Below are positions 26,049-34,786 of a DNA stretch of 64,000 bases, in pieces; within the stretch, counting starts at the first letter, position 1; the number at the start of each line of letters is the position of its first letter. Below the pieces are notes generated by a model. The model was not told the DNA's origin. It searched no databases and worked only from the letters and a program-made list of their open reading frames with translations. The position numbers and the translations under genes were made by a program. The stretch covers positions 310,001 to 374,000 of the forward strand of contig NZ_JABFDF010000003.1 in assembly GCF_013403985.1 (NCBI RefSeq). Reading direction: 5' to 3'. Source of the stretch: Winogradskyella ludwigii (lineage in GTDB: Bacteria; Bacteroidota; Bacteroidia; Flavobacteriales; Flavobacteriaceae).

Positions 26049-26663
26049 TTAATCTCTAGCAAGAGATTTTTCTGCATCTCGGTGTTCTACCAATTCCATA
26101 ATTTCTTCTGGAGACAGATAATATTTTATAATACGATCTTTATAAGATTGTGTAATATCTGCATGATTTAAAATGAAGTCTTTAGTTTTTAAAATATAAT
26201 CTTCCATACCTTGAGCAACAGCAAAACTATCAGCACAACGTTCTGCTTCAATAATCGAGTTATCAGAAAGTAAATATTTTATACCAAACCAAACCAAATT
26301 TAGTTTACTTCGGTTTTGGTAATCCATTACATGGCCTAATTCGTGACCAATCCAACCAATAAATATATCATCAGGAATATGACGTGTTGAAAATTCCTTA
26401 TCTGCAATCTGAAATTTTTCACTTATCAATATCACATAGCTTCTGTTTTTTCTGCTCTTAAAAAAACTCCCGAGAACAGGCTGCGCTTGCATGGTTGATT
26501 TTTTTATGTTTTTCTTAAACCGGAATTCAATTTTAGTATGCTCTAATTGCGGATAATATTGCAGAGCCGTTTCTACGTTTTCTTTTAGGTCTTTAGGTAT
26601 AATGTGCTGTGCACTCATATGTTGATTCAAGATTATTAATATTAAGACTATGAATTTTTTCAT
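26049..26663 (-). CDS. Secreted zinc-metallopeptidase-like protein (HExxH)
   Basis: The product is 204 residues with a signal peptide (MKKFIVLILIILNQHMSAQ). The zinc motif HELGH is at about 106-110 (WIGHELGHVMDYQ). A downstream glutamate within IIEAERCADSFAVAQG at about 138-153 would be the third ligand of a gluzincin. The distance and the EAER.AD pattern resemble M48-like peptidases. No transmembrane segments beyond the signal are seen. Substrate unknown, and the activity is inferred from the motif only. Confidence 0.75.
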   Translation of the reverse strand: MKKFIVLILIILNQHMSAQHIIPKDLKENVETALQYYPQLEHTKIEFRFKKNIKKSTMQAQPVLGSFFKSRKNRSYVILISEKFQIADKEFSTRHIPDDIFIGWIGHELGHVMDYQNRSKLNLVWFGIKYLLSDNSIIEAERCADSFAVAQGMEDYILKTKDFILNHADITQSYKDRIIKYYLSPEEIMELVEHRDAEKSLARD

Positions 26664-26794
26664 AATAATTCAATTTACGTTTTACTACTAAAAGCATTTA
26701 AAGGGTTTCCTAAAAATCTTAACCCATTTACATATTTGATGATTATAATTTTACATAACTACAAATGATAGCAATTAAAAACTACTATGTGTAG

Positions 26795-26802
26795 TATTTT
26801 TG
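26795..26802 (+). promoter_or_regulatory. Candidate -7 promoter element for the radical SAM operon
   Basis: TATTTTTG fits TAnnTTTG, 39 nt before the TTG start codon at 26842. No -33 box at the usual spacing. Confidence 0.4.
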
Positions 26803-26828
26803 TGTTTTATAATGTGAATTAAAATTTA

Positions 26829-26835
26829 AGGAGGA
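26829..26835 (+). promoter_or_regulatory. Strong Shine-Dalgarno sequence deciding a TTG start
   Basis: AGGAGG within TTAAGGAGGAAAACA lies 6-7 nt ahead of the TTG at 26842. Such a complete SD is unusual in Flavobacteriaceae, where most genes here lack one. It supports the non-ATG start of the radical SAM gene. Confidence 0.7.
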
Positions 26836-26841
26836 AAACAT

Positions 26842-28104
26842 TTGTCATTTCAACGTACCCAAGAAAAATTAAAAATACTAGCAGATGCTGCAAAGTATGA
26901 TGTGTCATGTTCGTCTAGCGGAAGCAAGCGTGCTAACACTAACAAAGGATTAGGAGATGCCACAGGCATGGGAATTTGTCATTCCTATACCGAAGATGGT
27001 CGCTGTGTATCTTTATTAAAAATTTTACTTACCAACCATTGTATTTTTGATTGTGCGTATTGCGTTACCCGAAAAAGTAATGATGTTAAACGTGCGGCTT
27101 TTAAAGTGCAAGAAGTGGTAGATTTAACGATTAATTTTTATAGAAGGAATTATATTGAAGGGCTTTTTCTAAGTTCTGGTATCTTTAAAAGTGCCGATTA
27201 TACCATGGAACGTTTGATCGCTGTGGCAAAGAAATTACGACAAGAAGAAAACTTCAATGGTTATATTCATTTAAAATCTATTCCTGGAGCTTCAGATGAA
27301 TTGATGCGTGAAGCCGGACTCTATGCAGACCGGTTAAGCGTGAATATTGAAATACCTACCGAAGCCGGACTAAAAAAATTAGCACCAGATAAAAAGCGTG
27401 AAGATTTTATAAAACCGATGGTTAAGGTGAAAAATGAAATCATACAATACAATGCAGAAAAGAAAATTATAAAAAGCACACCGAAATTTGCACCAGCAGG
27501 TCAGAGCACACAAATGATTATAGGCGCGAGTGGTGAGAATGATTTTCAGATCATGCAAACGTCTAATCATTTTTATAAAAATTATAATTTAAAACGCGTT
27601 TATTATTCTGGCTACGTGCCTATAAGTTATGATAGTCGATTGCCGCAAATAGGAAGCGAGGTGCCAATGCTTCGCGAAAATAGATTGTATCAAACGGATT
27701 GGCTTATGCGTTTTTATGGTTTTGATGTCAGCGAAATTTTAAACGAAAATCATCAGAATTTAGATTTAGATGTAGACCCAAAATTAAGTTGGGCGTTACG
27801 GAATCTTCATGAATTTCCTGTAGATGTGAATAGTGCAGACCAGCGTATGTTAGCCAGAATACCAGGTTTAGGTATGAAATCGGTATTTAAAATTATTAAT
27901 GCCAGACGTTTTAGAAGATTAAATTGGGGACACCTTAAAAAAATAGGCGTTGCTTTAAATAGAGCGCAATATTTTATGGTATGTGAAAGTAATCAGTTTG
28001 AAAAACGAGATTTAACACCAGAAAAAATAAAAGGTTTTATTCTTCAAAATTCAAATAGTAAGTATCAAAAAACATTAAGTAATCAATTGAATTTATTTGG
28101 TTAG
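26842..28104 (+). CDS. Putative DNA modification/repair radical SAM protein (TIGR03916 type)
   Basis: The product is 420 residues from a TTG start preceded by a strong Shine-Dalgarno. The radical SAM cluster motif CX3CX2C is at 67-74 (NHCIFDCAYC). It is preceded by an unusual conserved cysteine/serine stretch (SCSSSGSKRAN) and followed by FLSSGIFKS. The C-terminus contains a helix-hairpin-helix segment (QRMLARIPGLGMKSVFKIINARR, about 333-355), a DNA-binding element. The family is annotated as a putative DNA repair protein and occurs beside TIGR03915 genes. Here the partner starts directly after its stop (TAGATG), so translation is coupled. Confidence 0.9.
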   Translation: MSFQRTQEKLKILADAAKYDVSCSSSGSKRANTNKGLGDATGMGICHSYTEDGRCVSLLKILLTNHCIFDCAYCVTRKSNDVKRAAFKVQEVVDLTINFYRRNYIEGLFLSSGIFKSADYTMERLIAVAKKLRQEENFNGYIHLKSIPGASDELMREAGLYADRLSVNIEIPTEAGLKKLAPDKKREDFIKPMVKVKNEIIQYNAEKKIIKSTPKFAPAGQSTQMIIGASGENDFQIMQTSNHFYKNYNLKRVYYSGYVPISYDSRLPQIGSEVPMLRENRLYQTDWLMRFYGFDVSEILNENHQNLDLDVDPKLSWALRNLHEFPVDVNSADQRMLARIPGLGMKSVFKIINARRFRRLNWGHLKKIGVALNRAQYFMVCESNQFEKRDLTPEKIKGFILQNSNSKYQKTLSNQLNLFG

Positions 28105-28878
28105 ATGACGGCTAAAAACTTAATTTACGACGGAACATTTGATGGTTTTTTATCTGCTGTTTTTTATGTGTTTGAACAGAAGCTGAAAACGGTAACAATT
28201 CAAAATGAATTTACAATGCAACAAGGTTTGTTTTCAGAAAATGAAACCATTCATACGGATGTATCTAAAGCAAATCGTGTGTGGAAAGGCATAAAATCTA
28301 AATTATCCTCACAAGGAAGTTATCAATTATATTATGCGTTTTTGAGTGAACAGAGTGGAGTAGAAGACTTGCTTTTAGATTATGTACAATATGCCTTTTC
28401 GCAACAAAAGAAAGTGGATAAAGATTATTCACACCCTTCCATTTTAAAAATAGCACAAATAGCAAAATCCGTTGGGAGAGAAAAGCATAGAATGGAAGCT
28501 TTTGTACGATTCAGACTTACAAAAGATGCTATTTATTTCGCTAATATAGAACCTGATTTTAACGTGTTGCCTTTAATTGAAAAGCATTTTAAAAGACGTT
28601 ATGCAGATCAAAAATGGGTGATATATGATATTAAACGGAATTATGGTTTGTTTTATGATTTGCACAATGTAGAAGTAATGCAAATGGACTTTCCTGATAA
28701 TTTCGATTTCACCAAATCAAACGATGCGTTTTTTGCCACACAAGAGTTCGAATTTCAAAAACTATGGCAAGATTATTTTAAAGCCACCAATATTGAATCA
28801 CGTAAAAACATGAAACTTCACATTAGACATATTCCAAAACGTTATTGGAAATACTTAAGTGAAAAACAGCCCAATTAG
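28105..28878 (+). CDS. TIGR03915/DUF4130 family putative DNA repair protein
   Basis: The 257-residue product opens with LIYDGTFDGFLSAVFYVFE, the family signature. Near the middle it has VGREKHRMEAFVRFRLTKD, an FxHF-like segment FNVLPLIEKHFKRRYADQKWVIYDIKRNYG, and a final LWQDYFKATNIESRKNMKLHIRHIPKRYWKYL. In other genomes the domain is fused to uracil-DNA-glycosylase-like domains, so it probably acts with the radical SAM partner in processing damaged or modified bases. That role is inferred. It is translationally coupled to the upstream gene. Confidence 0.88.
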   Translation: MTAKNLIYDGTFDGFLSAVFYVFEQKLKTVTIQNEFTMQQGLFSENETIHTDVSKANRVWKGIKSKLSSQGSYQLYYAFLSEQSGVEDLLLDYVQYAFSQQKKVDKDYSHPSILKIAQIAKSVGREKHRMEAFVRFRLTKDAIYFANIEPDFNVLPLIEKHFKRRYADQKWVIYDIKRNYGLFYDLHNVEVMQMDFPDNFDFTKSNDAFFATQEFEFQKLWQDYFKATNIESRKNMKLHIRHIPKRYWKYLSEKQPN

Positions 28879-28899
28879 AATAGATATTTTATAGCAAAA

Positions 28900-28927
28900 G
28901 AAAACCACCTCGTTAAAGGTGGTTTTC
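28900..28927. terminator. Bidirectional terminator after the radical SAM operon
   Basis: An 11-bp stem (GAAAACCACCT / AGGTGGTTTTC) with a 6-nt loop lies between convergent stops at 28878 and 28948. It has A/T tracts on both flanks. Confidence 0.9.
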
Positions 28928-28947
28928 CAAATATATTTAGTTTTTAT

Positions 28948-29430
28948 TTAGAATTGGTATCTTACACCAAGGGCAATATCAAAGTCTAAATCATCATTAA
29001 AATCACCAAAACCAAGTTCAGGTCTAAAATCTAAAGACAATATTAACGGGAAATCAAAATTGTATTCAATACCAACATCTCCAGCTAAAAAAGCAAACGT
29101 TTCATTGTAATCTTTTCCATTATTGTTATCAAAACTATAAGATCCAAGTCCACCACCAGCACCTGCATACCAATTAAAATCACCTTCTAATTGCCAAACC
29201 CATTGGTACAAACCTGCTAATTTAAAACCATCATAATTGTTACCGCTTCTCCAACCTAAATCTACTTCCAATCTATTGTTGTCACTTAAGGCACGTTGGT
29301 AAGATATTTCTGTACCAAAACCATCACTGTCTCCTAATCTTAAACCAATAGCGTTTTCTGCGATTTCTTGAGCGTTAGATATACTTGTAAATCCTAGTGC
29401 CAATACACCTAATAAAAATAATTTCTTCAT
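28948..29430 (-). CDS. Small outer-membrane beta-barrel protein
   Basis: The product is 160 residues from the ATG at 29428-29430, with signal peptide MKKLFLLGVLALGFTSISNAQ. The mature part is a series of amphipathic strands rich in aromatics and glycine (GLRLGDSDGFGTEISYQR, YAGAGGGLGSYSF, LSLDFRPELGFGDF). It ends in ALGVRYQF, with the terminal phenylalanine typical of BamA-assembled barrels. The layout resembles an eight-strand OmpW/OmpX-like barrel. No substrate is inferred. A further in-frame ATG at 29454 is less likely because the signal peptide starts at 29430. It has a strong own promoter. Confidence 0.8.
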   Translation of the reverse strand: MKKLFLLGVLALGFTSISNAQEIAENAIGLRLGDSDGFGTEISYQRALSDNNRLEVDLGWRSGNNYDGFKLAGLYQWVWQLEGDFNWYAGAGGGLGSYSFDNNNGKDYNETFAFLAGDVGIEYNFDFPLILSLDFRPELGFGDFNDDLDFDIALGVRYQF

Positions 29431-29462
29431 AATAATTTTCGAGTTTAAATTCATAATTTTAG

Positions 29463-29495
29463 CAAACGTAAATTGCTAATCTTCATAACGTCAAA
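29463..29495 (-). promoter_or_regulatory. Bacteroidetes-type promoter of the outer-membrane barrel gene
   Basis: On the minus strand TTTG (plus-strand CAAA, 29492-29495) lies 21 nt before TACGTTTG (plus-strand 29463-29470). The start at 29430 is about 32 nt downstream. Good match in both boxes. Confidence 0.6.
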
Positions 29496-29570
29496 ATTAT
29501 TACTAAATTGGATGATTTACCTTAATATTAAGAGAAAATTATAACTCGTATCAACTGATTATTGACGCTT

Positions 29571-32498
29571 ATGCAAAACGTAATTCCTAATAACTTTAAA
29601 GATTTAAAACTAAAATTAGAAGGTGAGTTATATTGTGGTGACTTAATGCGAAAACTGTATGCAACAGACGCTTCTGTTTACAGAAAATTACCACAAGCTG
29701 TTGCTTTGCCAAAAAGCAATAAAGATCTTAAGCTTCTTATTAATTTTTCGATAAAAAACAATACCTCTTTAATTCCAAGAACAGCAGGAACGTCGTTAGC
29801 GGGTCAGTGTGTTGGTGATGGCATTGTGGTTGATGTTTCAAAATATTTCACTCGAATTTTAAATATTAATGAAACGGATAAAACGGTAACCGTTCAGCCT
29901 GGAGTGGTAAGAGACGAGCTCAATAATTACCTTAAACCTTTCGGGTTGTTTTTTGGTCCAAATACATCAACGTCTAATCGCTGTATGATTGGTGGTATGG
30001 TTGGTAATAACTCTTCGGGCACAACGTCTATTCAGTATGGCGTTACTAGAGATAAGGTTTTAAATCTTAAAACACTTTTAAGTGATGGAAGTGAGGCTGA
30101 GTTTTCAAATGTGTCAGCTGAAGAATTTCAACAAAAATTAAAGTTAGAGAATTTAGAAGGAGCTATTTATAAAACCATTTATTCTGAATTAAATTCTGAA
30201 ACCGTTCAGAAACACATACAAGACAACTTTCCAAAACCTGAAATACACAGAAGAAATACCGGTTATGCTATTGATGAATTAATTAAGTCTGAAGTTTTTT
30301 CAGATTCAAAATTAGATTTCAATATGTGTCAGCTTTTAGCAGGAAGCGAAGGTACATTGGCGTTTACGACTGAGATTACGTTGCAGTTAGATGAATTACC
30401 TCCAACTGAAAGTGTAATTATAGCTTTACATTTTGAAAGTGTAGCACAATGTTTAAAATCTGTTGAAACAGTAATGCAGCATAACTTGCATACTTGTGAA
30501 ATGATGGATGATACCATTTTGAATCTCACAAAACATAATAAAACACAACAGGAAAATAGACAGTTTATTGAAGGTAATCCCGCTGCGATTTTAATGTGTG
30601 AGTTAAAAGCCAATACTCAAGAACAATTACAATTAGATGTTGAGAGCTTTATAGTGGCTGTTAACATACTTAATTTGTCTTATGCAGCACCAATTTTAAA
30701 GGGGAAGGACATTGATAAGGCTGTAGAGTTAAGAAAAGCAGGTTTAGGTTTATTGGGTAATATTATTGGAGATAAAAAAGCAGTGGCTTGTATAGAAGAT
30801 ACTGCGGTAGCATTGGAAGATTTAGATCATTATATTTCTGAATTTACAGCGTTAATGAAATCGTATAATCAAAACGCCGTGTATTATGCACATGCTGGAG
30901 CAGGTGAGTTGCATTTGCGTCCCATATTAGATTTAAAGCAATCTGAAGATGTGGTCTTATTCAGGAAAATTACCACTGATGTTGCTAAGCTAGTAAAGAA
31001 ATATAACGGCTCAATGTCTGGCGAACATGGTGATGGGATTGTACGTGCAGAATTTATTCCTATGATGATTGGCGATGCTAATTATCAAATTTTAAAACGC
31101 ATTAAGTCGGCTTTTGATCCTCATAGTATTTTTAATCCAGGAAAAATTGTAGACGCTTATCCTATGGATAAAAGTTTCCGGTATGAAGTAGATCGCAAGG
31201 AGCCTCAAATTGAAACATTACTCGATTTTTCTGCTTCTGAAGGTATTTTACGGGAAGCCGAAAAATGTAATGGTTCTGGAGATTGTAGAAAATTACCCGA
31301 ATTTGGAGGTGTCATGTGTCCAAGTTATAGAGCAACTAGAAACGAAAAAGATACGACGAGAGGACGTGCAAATGCGCTCCGAGAATTCTTAACAAATTCG
31401 GAAAAAGCTAATCGATTTGATCATAAAGAATTGAAAGACGTTTTCGATTTATGTTTGAGTTGTAAAGCATGCGGAAGTGAGTGTCCAAGTAGTGTGGATG
31501 TGGCGAGTTTAAAAGCCGAATTTCAATACCAATATCAGAAGGTAAATGGTGTGCCAATTCGAACAAAATTATTTGCTTATAATAACAAAATTAATGGTTA
31601 TATAAGTCGAATTCCAAGACTGACTAATTTTATGTTTTCTAATGGATTTACAAGTTCAATTATTAAATCTGTAGGTGGAATTGCCAAAGAACGAAGCTTG
31701 CCCTTGATTTCAAGTGTAAGTTTACTTAAAGAATTTCAAAAGTCTAAAAAAGAATTAATTAAAAATAATTTTATTAAAGAAGTGTTTTTATTCAATGATG
31801 AATTTACTAATCATTTGGATACAGAAATTGGTGTTGATGCTATTGAGTTATTGAATCGTTTAAATTATAAAGTTAATATCATTCCGCATTCAGAATCTGG
31901 TAGAGCCATGTTATCAAAAGGTCTGCTTAAAGGGGCTAAAAAAGCAGCTAATAAAAACGTTTCGATATTCAAAAATTTAATTACAGAAAACACTCCTTTA
32001 ATTGGTATTGAGCCTTCAGCTATTTTAACTTTTAAAGATGAATATTTACGATTGGCAGATGACAAAAATTCGGCTAAATCTATAGCAAAATATTCCTTTT
32101 TAATTGAAGAATTTATTCAACAAGAAATAGAATTAGGACACATCGCTTCGGCTCAATTTACCACTGAAACTAAGACCATAAAATTCCATGGTCATTGCCA
32201 TCAAAAAGCATTAGCAAATCAGAAATCTAGTTTTGATATGTTGAATCTTCCAAAAAATTATAAAGTCACTATTATACCAAGTGGATGTTGCGGAATGGCA
32301 GGAAGTTTTGGCTACGAAAAAGAACATTACGACGTTAGTATGCAAATTGGTGAGCAAACTTTGTTTCCTGCCGTAAGAAAGGCTTCAGATGTTACCGTTA
32401 TTTCTGCTAATGGAACAAGTTGTAGACATCAAATTAAAGATGGAACAGGTAGAGTTGCAAAACATCCTATTACTATTTTGAAGGAAGCGTTACTTTAA
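29571..32498 (+). CDS. FAD-linked oxidase fused to Fe-S/CCG domains (GlcD-GlcF or Dld-like fusion)
   Basis: The 975-residue polypeptide joins two normally separate units. The first is an FAD-binding PCMH domain (PRTAGTSLAGQCVGDGIVVD, about 70-90; GGMVGNNSSGTTSIQYG, about 140-156) with an FAD-oxidase C-terminal domain (YAHAGAGELHLRP, GEHGDG). The second is two [4Fe-4S] motifs, of which CLSCKACGSECPSS (about 635-648) is the clearest, plus a CCG domain ending in PSGCCGMAGSFGYE. The layout fits glycolate, D-lactate or D-2-hydroxyglutarate dehydrogenases passing electrons to the quinone pool. The start at ATG 29571 is preferred over TTG 29562. The 3' end overlaps the convergent phosphoesterase gene by 9 nt. 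Confidence 0.9.
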   Translation: MQNVIPNNFKDLKLKLEGELYCGDLMRKLYATDASVYRKLPQAVALPKSNKDLKLLINFSIKNNTSLIPRTAGTSLAGQCVGDGIVVDVSKYFTRILNINETDKTVTVQPGVVRDELNNYLKPFGLFFGPNTSTSNRCMIGGMVGNNSSGTTSIQYGVTRDKVLNLKTLLSDGSEAEFSNVSAEEFQQKLKLENLEGAIYKTIYSELNSETVQKHIQDNFPKPEIHRRNTGYAIDELIKSEVFSDSKLDFNMCQLLAGSEGTLAFTTEITLQLDELPPTESVIIALHFESVAQCLKSVETVMQHNLHTCEMMDDTILNLTKHNKTQQENRQFIEGNPAAILMCELKANTQEQLQLDVESFIVAVNILNLSYAAPILKGKDIDKAVELRKAGLGLLGNIIGDKKAVACIEDTAVALEDLDHYISEFTALMKSYNQNAVYYAHAGAGELHLRPILDLKQSEDVVLFRKITTDVAKLVKKYNGSMSGEHGDGIVRAEFIPMMIGDANYQILKRIKSAFDPHSIFNPGKIVDAYPMDKSFRYEVDRKEPQIETLLDFSASEGILREAEKCNGSGDCRKLPEFGGVMCPSYRATRNEKDTTRGRANALREFLTNSEKANRFDHKELKDVFDLCLSCKACGSECPSSVDVASLKAEFQYQYQKVNGVPIRTKLFAYNNKINGYISRIPRLTNFMFSNGFTSSIIKSVGGIAKERSLPLISSVSLLKEFQKSKKELIKNNFIKEVFLFNDEFTNHLDTEIGVDAIELLNRLNYKVNIIPHSESGRAMLSKGLLKGAKKAANKNVSIFKNLITENTPLIGIEPSAILTFKDEYLRLADDKNSAKSIAKYSFLIEEFIQQEIELGHIASAQFTTETKTIKFHGHCHQKALANQKSSFDMLNLPKNYKVTIIPSGCCGMAGSFGYEKEHYDVSMQIGEQTLFPAVRKASDVTVISANGTSCRHQIKDGTGRVAKHPITILKEALL

Positions 32499-33341
32499 TT
32501 TTCTTCTTTTAGGTTGCTCAACGATAGTGATGGCAGCAATAAGATCTTGGGTATTCATCTCTTTTATATCTTCATCAGCAAAAAAAGGGGTGAGTTTATC
32601 TTTGTTGTATCTATAGACTTTCCAACGTTTAAATTGGTATTCTAAAGCGGTGAAATTCTCAACCCAATCACCAGAATTAAGATAGGTAGTTTTACCGTGT
32701 TTGTTTTTTCTAATAACCATTTTTGGTTGATGAATATGTCCACAAATCACATAATCATAACCATTTTCAATAGCTAAATCGGTTGCTACAGTTTCAAAAT
32801 CATTAATATATTTTACAGCTCCTTTTACACTGTTCTTTATAGTTTTAGATAAGGAATAACGCTCTTTTCCTAGTTTATCTAAGCACCAATTTACAAAACC
32901 ATTAATGAGGATTAATAAGTCGTAGCCCCAACCACCAAGTTTAGCTAACCATTTTGCATTTTGTATAGAAATATCAAAAACATCACCATGAAAAAACCAG
33001 GCTTTCTTGCCATCTAAATTTAACACCAGTTTATTGACAATGGAAATATTTCCAATTTCAGAATCTGTGAATTTCCGAAGCATTTCATCATGATTTCCTG
33101 TGATGTAGACCACTTCGACACCATTAGCGGCAAAATCCATGATTTTTTTTATAACGCGAAGGTGTGATTTTGGGAAGTAACGTTTTTTAAATTGCCAAAT
33201 ATCAATAATATCGCCATTAAGAATTAGTTTTTTAGGCTCAATACTATTTAAATACGTTAAAAGCTGTTTGGCATGACATCCATAAGTGCCCAAATGAACA
33301 TCTGAGATTACAACTATTTCAACTTTTCGTTTTAGATTCAC
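32490..33341 (-). CDS. UDP-2,3-diacylglucosamine diphosphatase-like metallophosphoesterase
   Basis: The 283-residue product has the metallophosphatase ligands in order: SDVHLG (13-18, DxH), NGDIIDIW (about 42-49), TGNHDEML (GNHD/E, about 80-87), FFHGDVFD and CGHIHQPK. The family includes LpxH, which removes UMP from UDP-2,3-diacylglucosamine in lipid A synthesis. Bacteroidetes LpxH-like proteins of this length are typical. It has no signal peptide. It overlaps the convergent FAD oxidoreductase stop by 9 nt. The region from 33342 to 33550 is a divergent spacer with aroC. Confidence 0.85.
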   Translation of the reverse strand: MNLKRKVEIVVISDVHLGTYGCHAKQLLTYLNSIEPKKLILNGDIIDIWQFKKRYFPKSHLRVIKKIMDFAANGVEVVYITGNHDEMLRKFTDSEIGNISIVNKLVLNLDGKKAWFFHGDVFDISIQNAKWLAKLGGWGYDLLILINGFVNWCLDKLGKERYSLSKTIKNSVKGAVKYINDFETVATDLAIENGYDYVICGHIHQPKMVIRKNKHGKTTYLNSGDWVENFTALEYQFKRWKVYRYNKDKLTPFFADEDIKEMNTQDLIAAITIVEQPKRRKLK

Positions 33342-33550
33342 AATAGGTTATTTATCCACTACAAAGAACAGTGATTATTATTAACTAACTGTAAATCAAT
33401 AATTAATAAATTATAAGCAAACTATTACTATTTTGTTACCAAAAACGACGATTCTAGAAAGTAAGTTAACATTGGTATAACACGGTAAAATCCGCATTTC
33501 AATTTTCGTTTTACTAATAATACAAGTACATTAGCGTAAAATTTAGTTCT

Positions 33551-34621
33551 ATGGCAGGAAATTCTTTCGGAAAGTTATTTAAAATCACAACATTTGGTGA
33601 ATCTCATGGTGCAGCCATAGGTGGAATTATAGACGGTTGTCCAGCAGGATTAGAACTCGATTTTGAAGAAATTCAGAATGAGTTAAATCGTAGAAAACCA
33701 GGACAATCTAATATTGTTACCCAACGTAAAGAACCTGATACTGTTGAGTTCTATTCAGGAATTTTTGAAGGTCAAACGACTGGTACACCAATTGGTTTTG
33801 TTATTCATAATACCAATCAGAAATCTAAAGATTACTCACACATTAAGGATGTTTATCGTCCTAGTCATGCCGATTATACCTACGAAAAAAAGTATGGAGT
33901 AAGAGATTATAGAGGAGGAGGACGTAGTTCTGCAAGAGAAACAGCGTCTCGTGTGGTTGCAGGTGCCATTGCTAAACAGTTTTTAGCCAATATAGAAATC
34001 AATGCTTTTACATCTTCGGTTGGTGATATTTTTATAGATAAACCTTATCAAGATTTAGATTTTAGTAAAACAGAATCTAATGTGATTCGTTGTCCAGATG
34101 AGGCAACTGCTCAAAAGATGATTACTAAAGTGCAAGAGATAAAAAAACTAGGAGATACTATTGGTGGTACCATAACATGTGTTATAAAAAATGTACCAGC
34201 AGGATTAGGAGAGCCTGTTTTTGATAAACTTCATGCTGAAATAGGAAAAGCAATGCTATCCATTAATGCTGTAAAAGGTTTTGAATATGGAAGTGGTTTC
34301 TGTGGCGCAAAAATGACAGGAAGCGAGCATAACGATCTGTTTAATAAAGACGGGAGTACAATTTCTAATCTTTCTGGCGGAATCCAAGGAGGCATTAGTA
34401 ACGGTATGGATATTTACTTTAGAGTCGCATTTAAACCTGTAGCGACCTTAATACAAAAACAAGATGCTTTAAATAATGATGGAGAAATTGTAGAAATGCA
34501 AGGTAAAGGAAGACATGATCCTTGTGTGGTGCCAAGAGCAGTACCAATTGTCGAAGCTATGGCTGCTTTAGTCATTGCAGATAATATGCTTTTGCGTAGA
34601 CAAGAGTCTCGAGAATGGTAG
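33551..34621 (+). CDS. aroC: Chorismate synthase (AroC)
   Basis: The 356-residue protein is full length for the family. It has [24 protein letters not shown] (N-terminal signature), [21 protein letters not shown] and the FMN-binding [44 protein letters not shown] and [21 protein letters not shown] follow. It makes chorismate from EPSP with reduced FMN as cofactor, supplying aromatic amino acids, folate and the men pathway whose genes lie at the left end. It is separated by about 165 nt from the symporter gene, so they may not share a transcript. Confidence 0.98.
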   Translation: MAGNSFGKLFKITTFGESHGAAIGGIIDGCPAGLELDFEEIQNELNRRKPGQSNIVTQRKEPDTVEFYSGIFEGQTTGTPIGFVIHNTNQKSKDYSHIKDVYRPSHADYTYEKKYGVRDYRGGGRSSARETASRVVAGAIAKQFLANIEINAFTSSVGDIFIDKPYQDLDFSKTESNVIRCPDEATAQKMITKVQEIKKLGDTIGGTITCVIKNVPAGLGEPVFDKLHAEIGKAMLSINAVKGFEYGSGFCGAKMTGSEHNDLFNKDGSTISNLSGGIQGGISNGMDIYFRVAFKPVATLIQKQDALNNDGEIVEMQGKGRHDPCVVPRAVPIVEAMAALVIADNMLLRRQESREW

Positions 34622-34786
34622 TAAAATATTAGGATATTACGTTTTTCTGCAAGAAAACATACATCTTAATATGCAACACAACTACTAAACATTTTGACGA
34701 CCAAGTCATTGATTTTTCGTAAAACATATAATTATTATACTCTAGCTTTCATAAGAACAGTTACTGAAATAAATTCAGCTTAAAAA

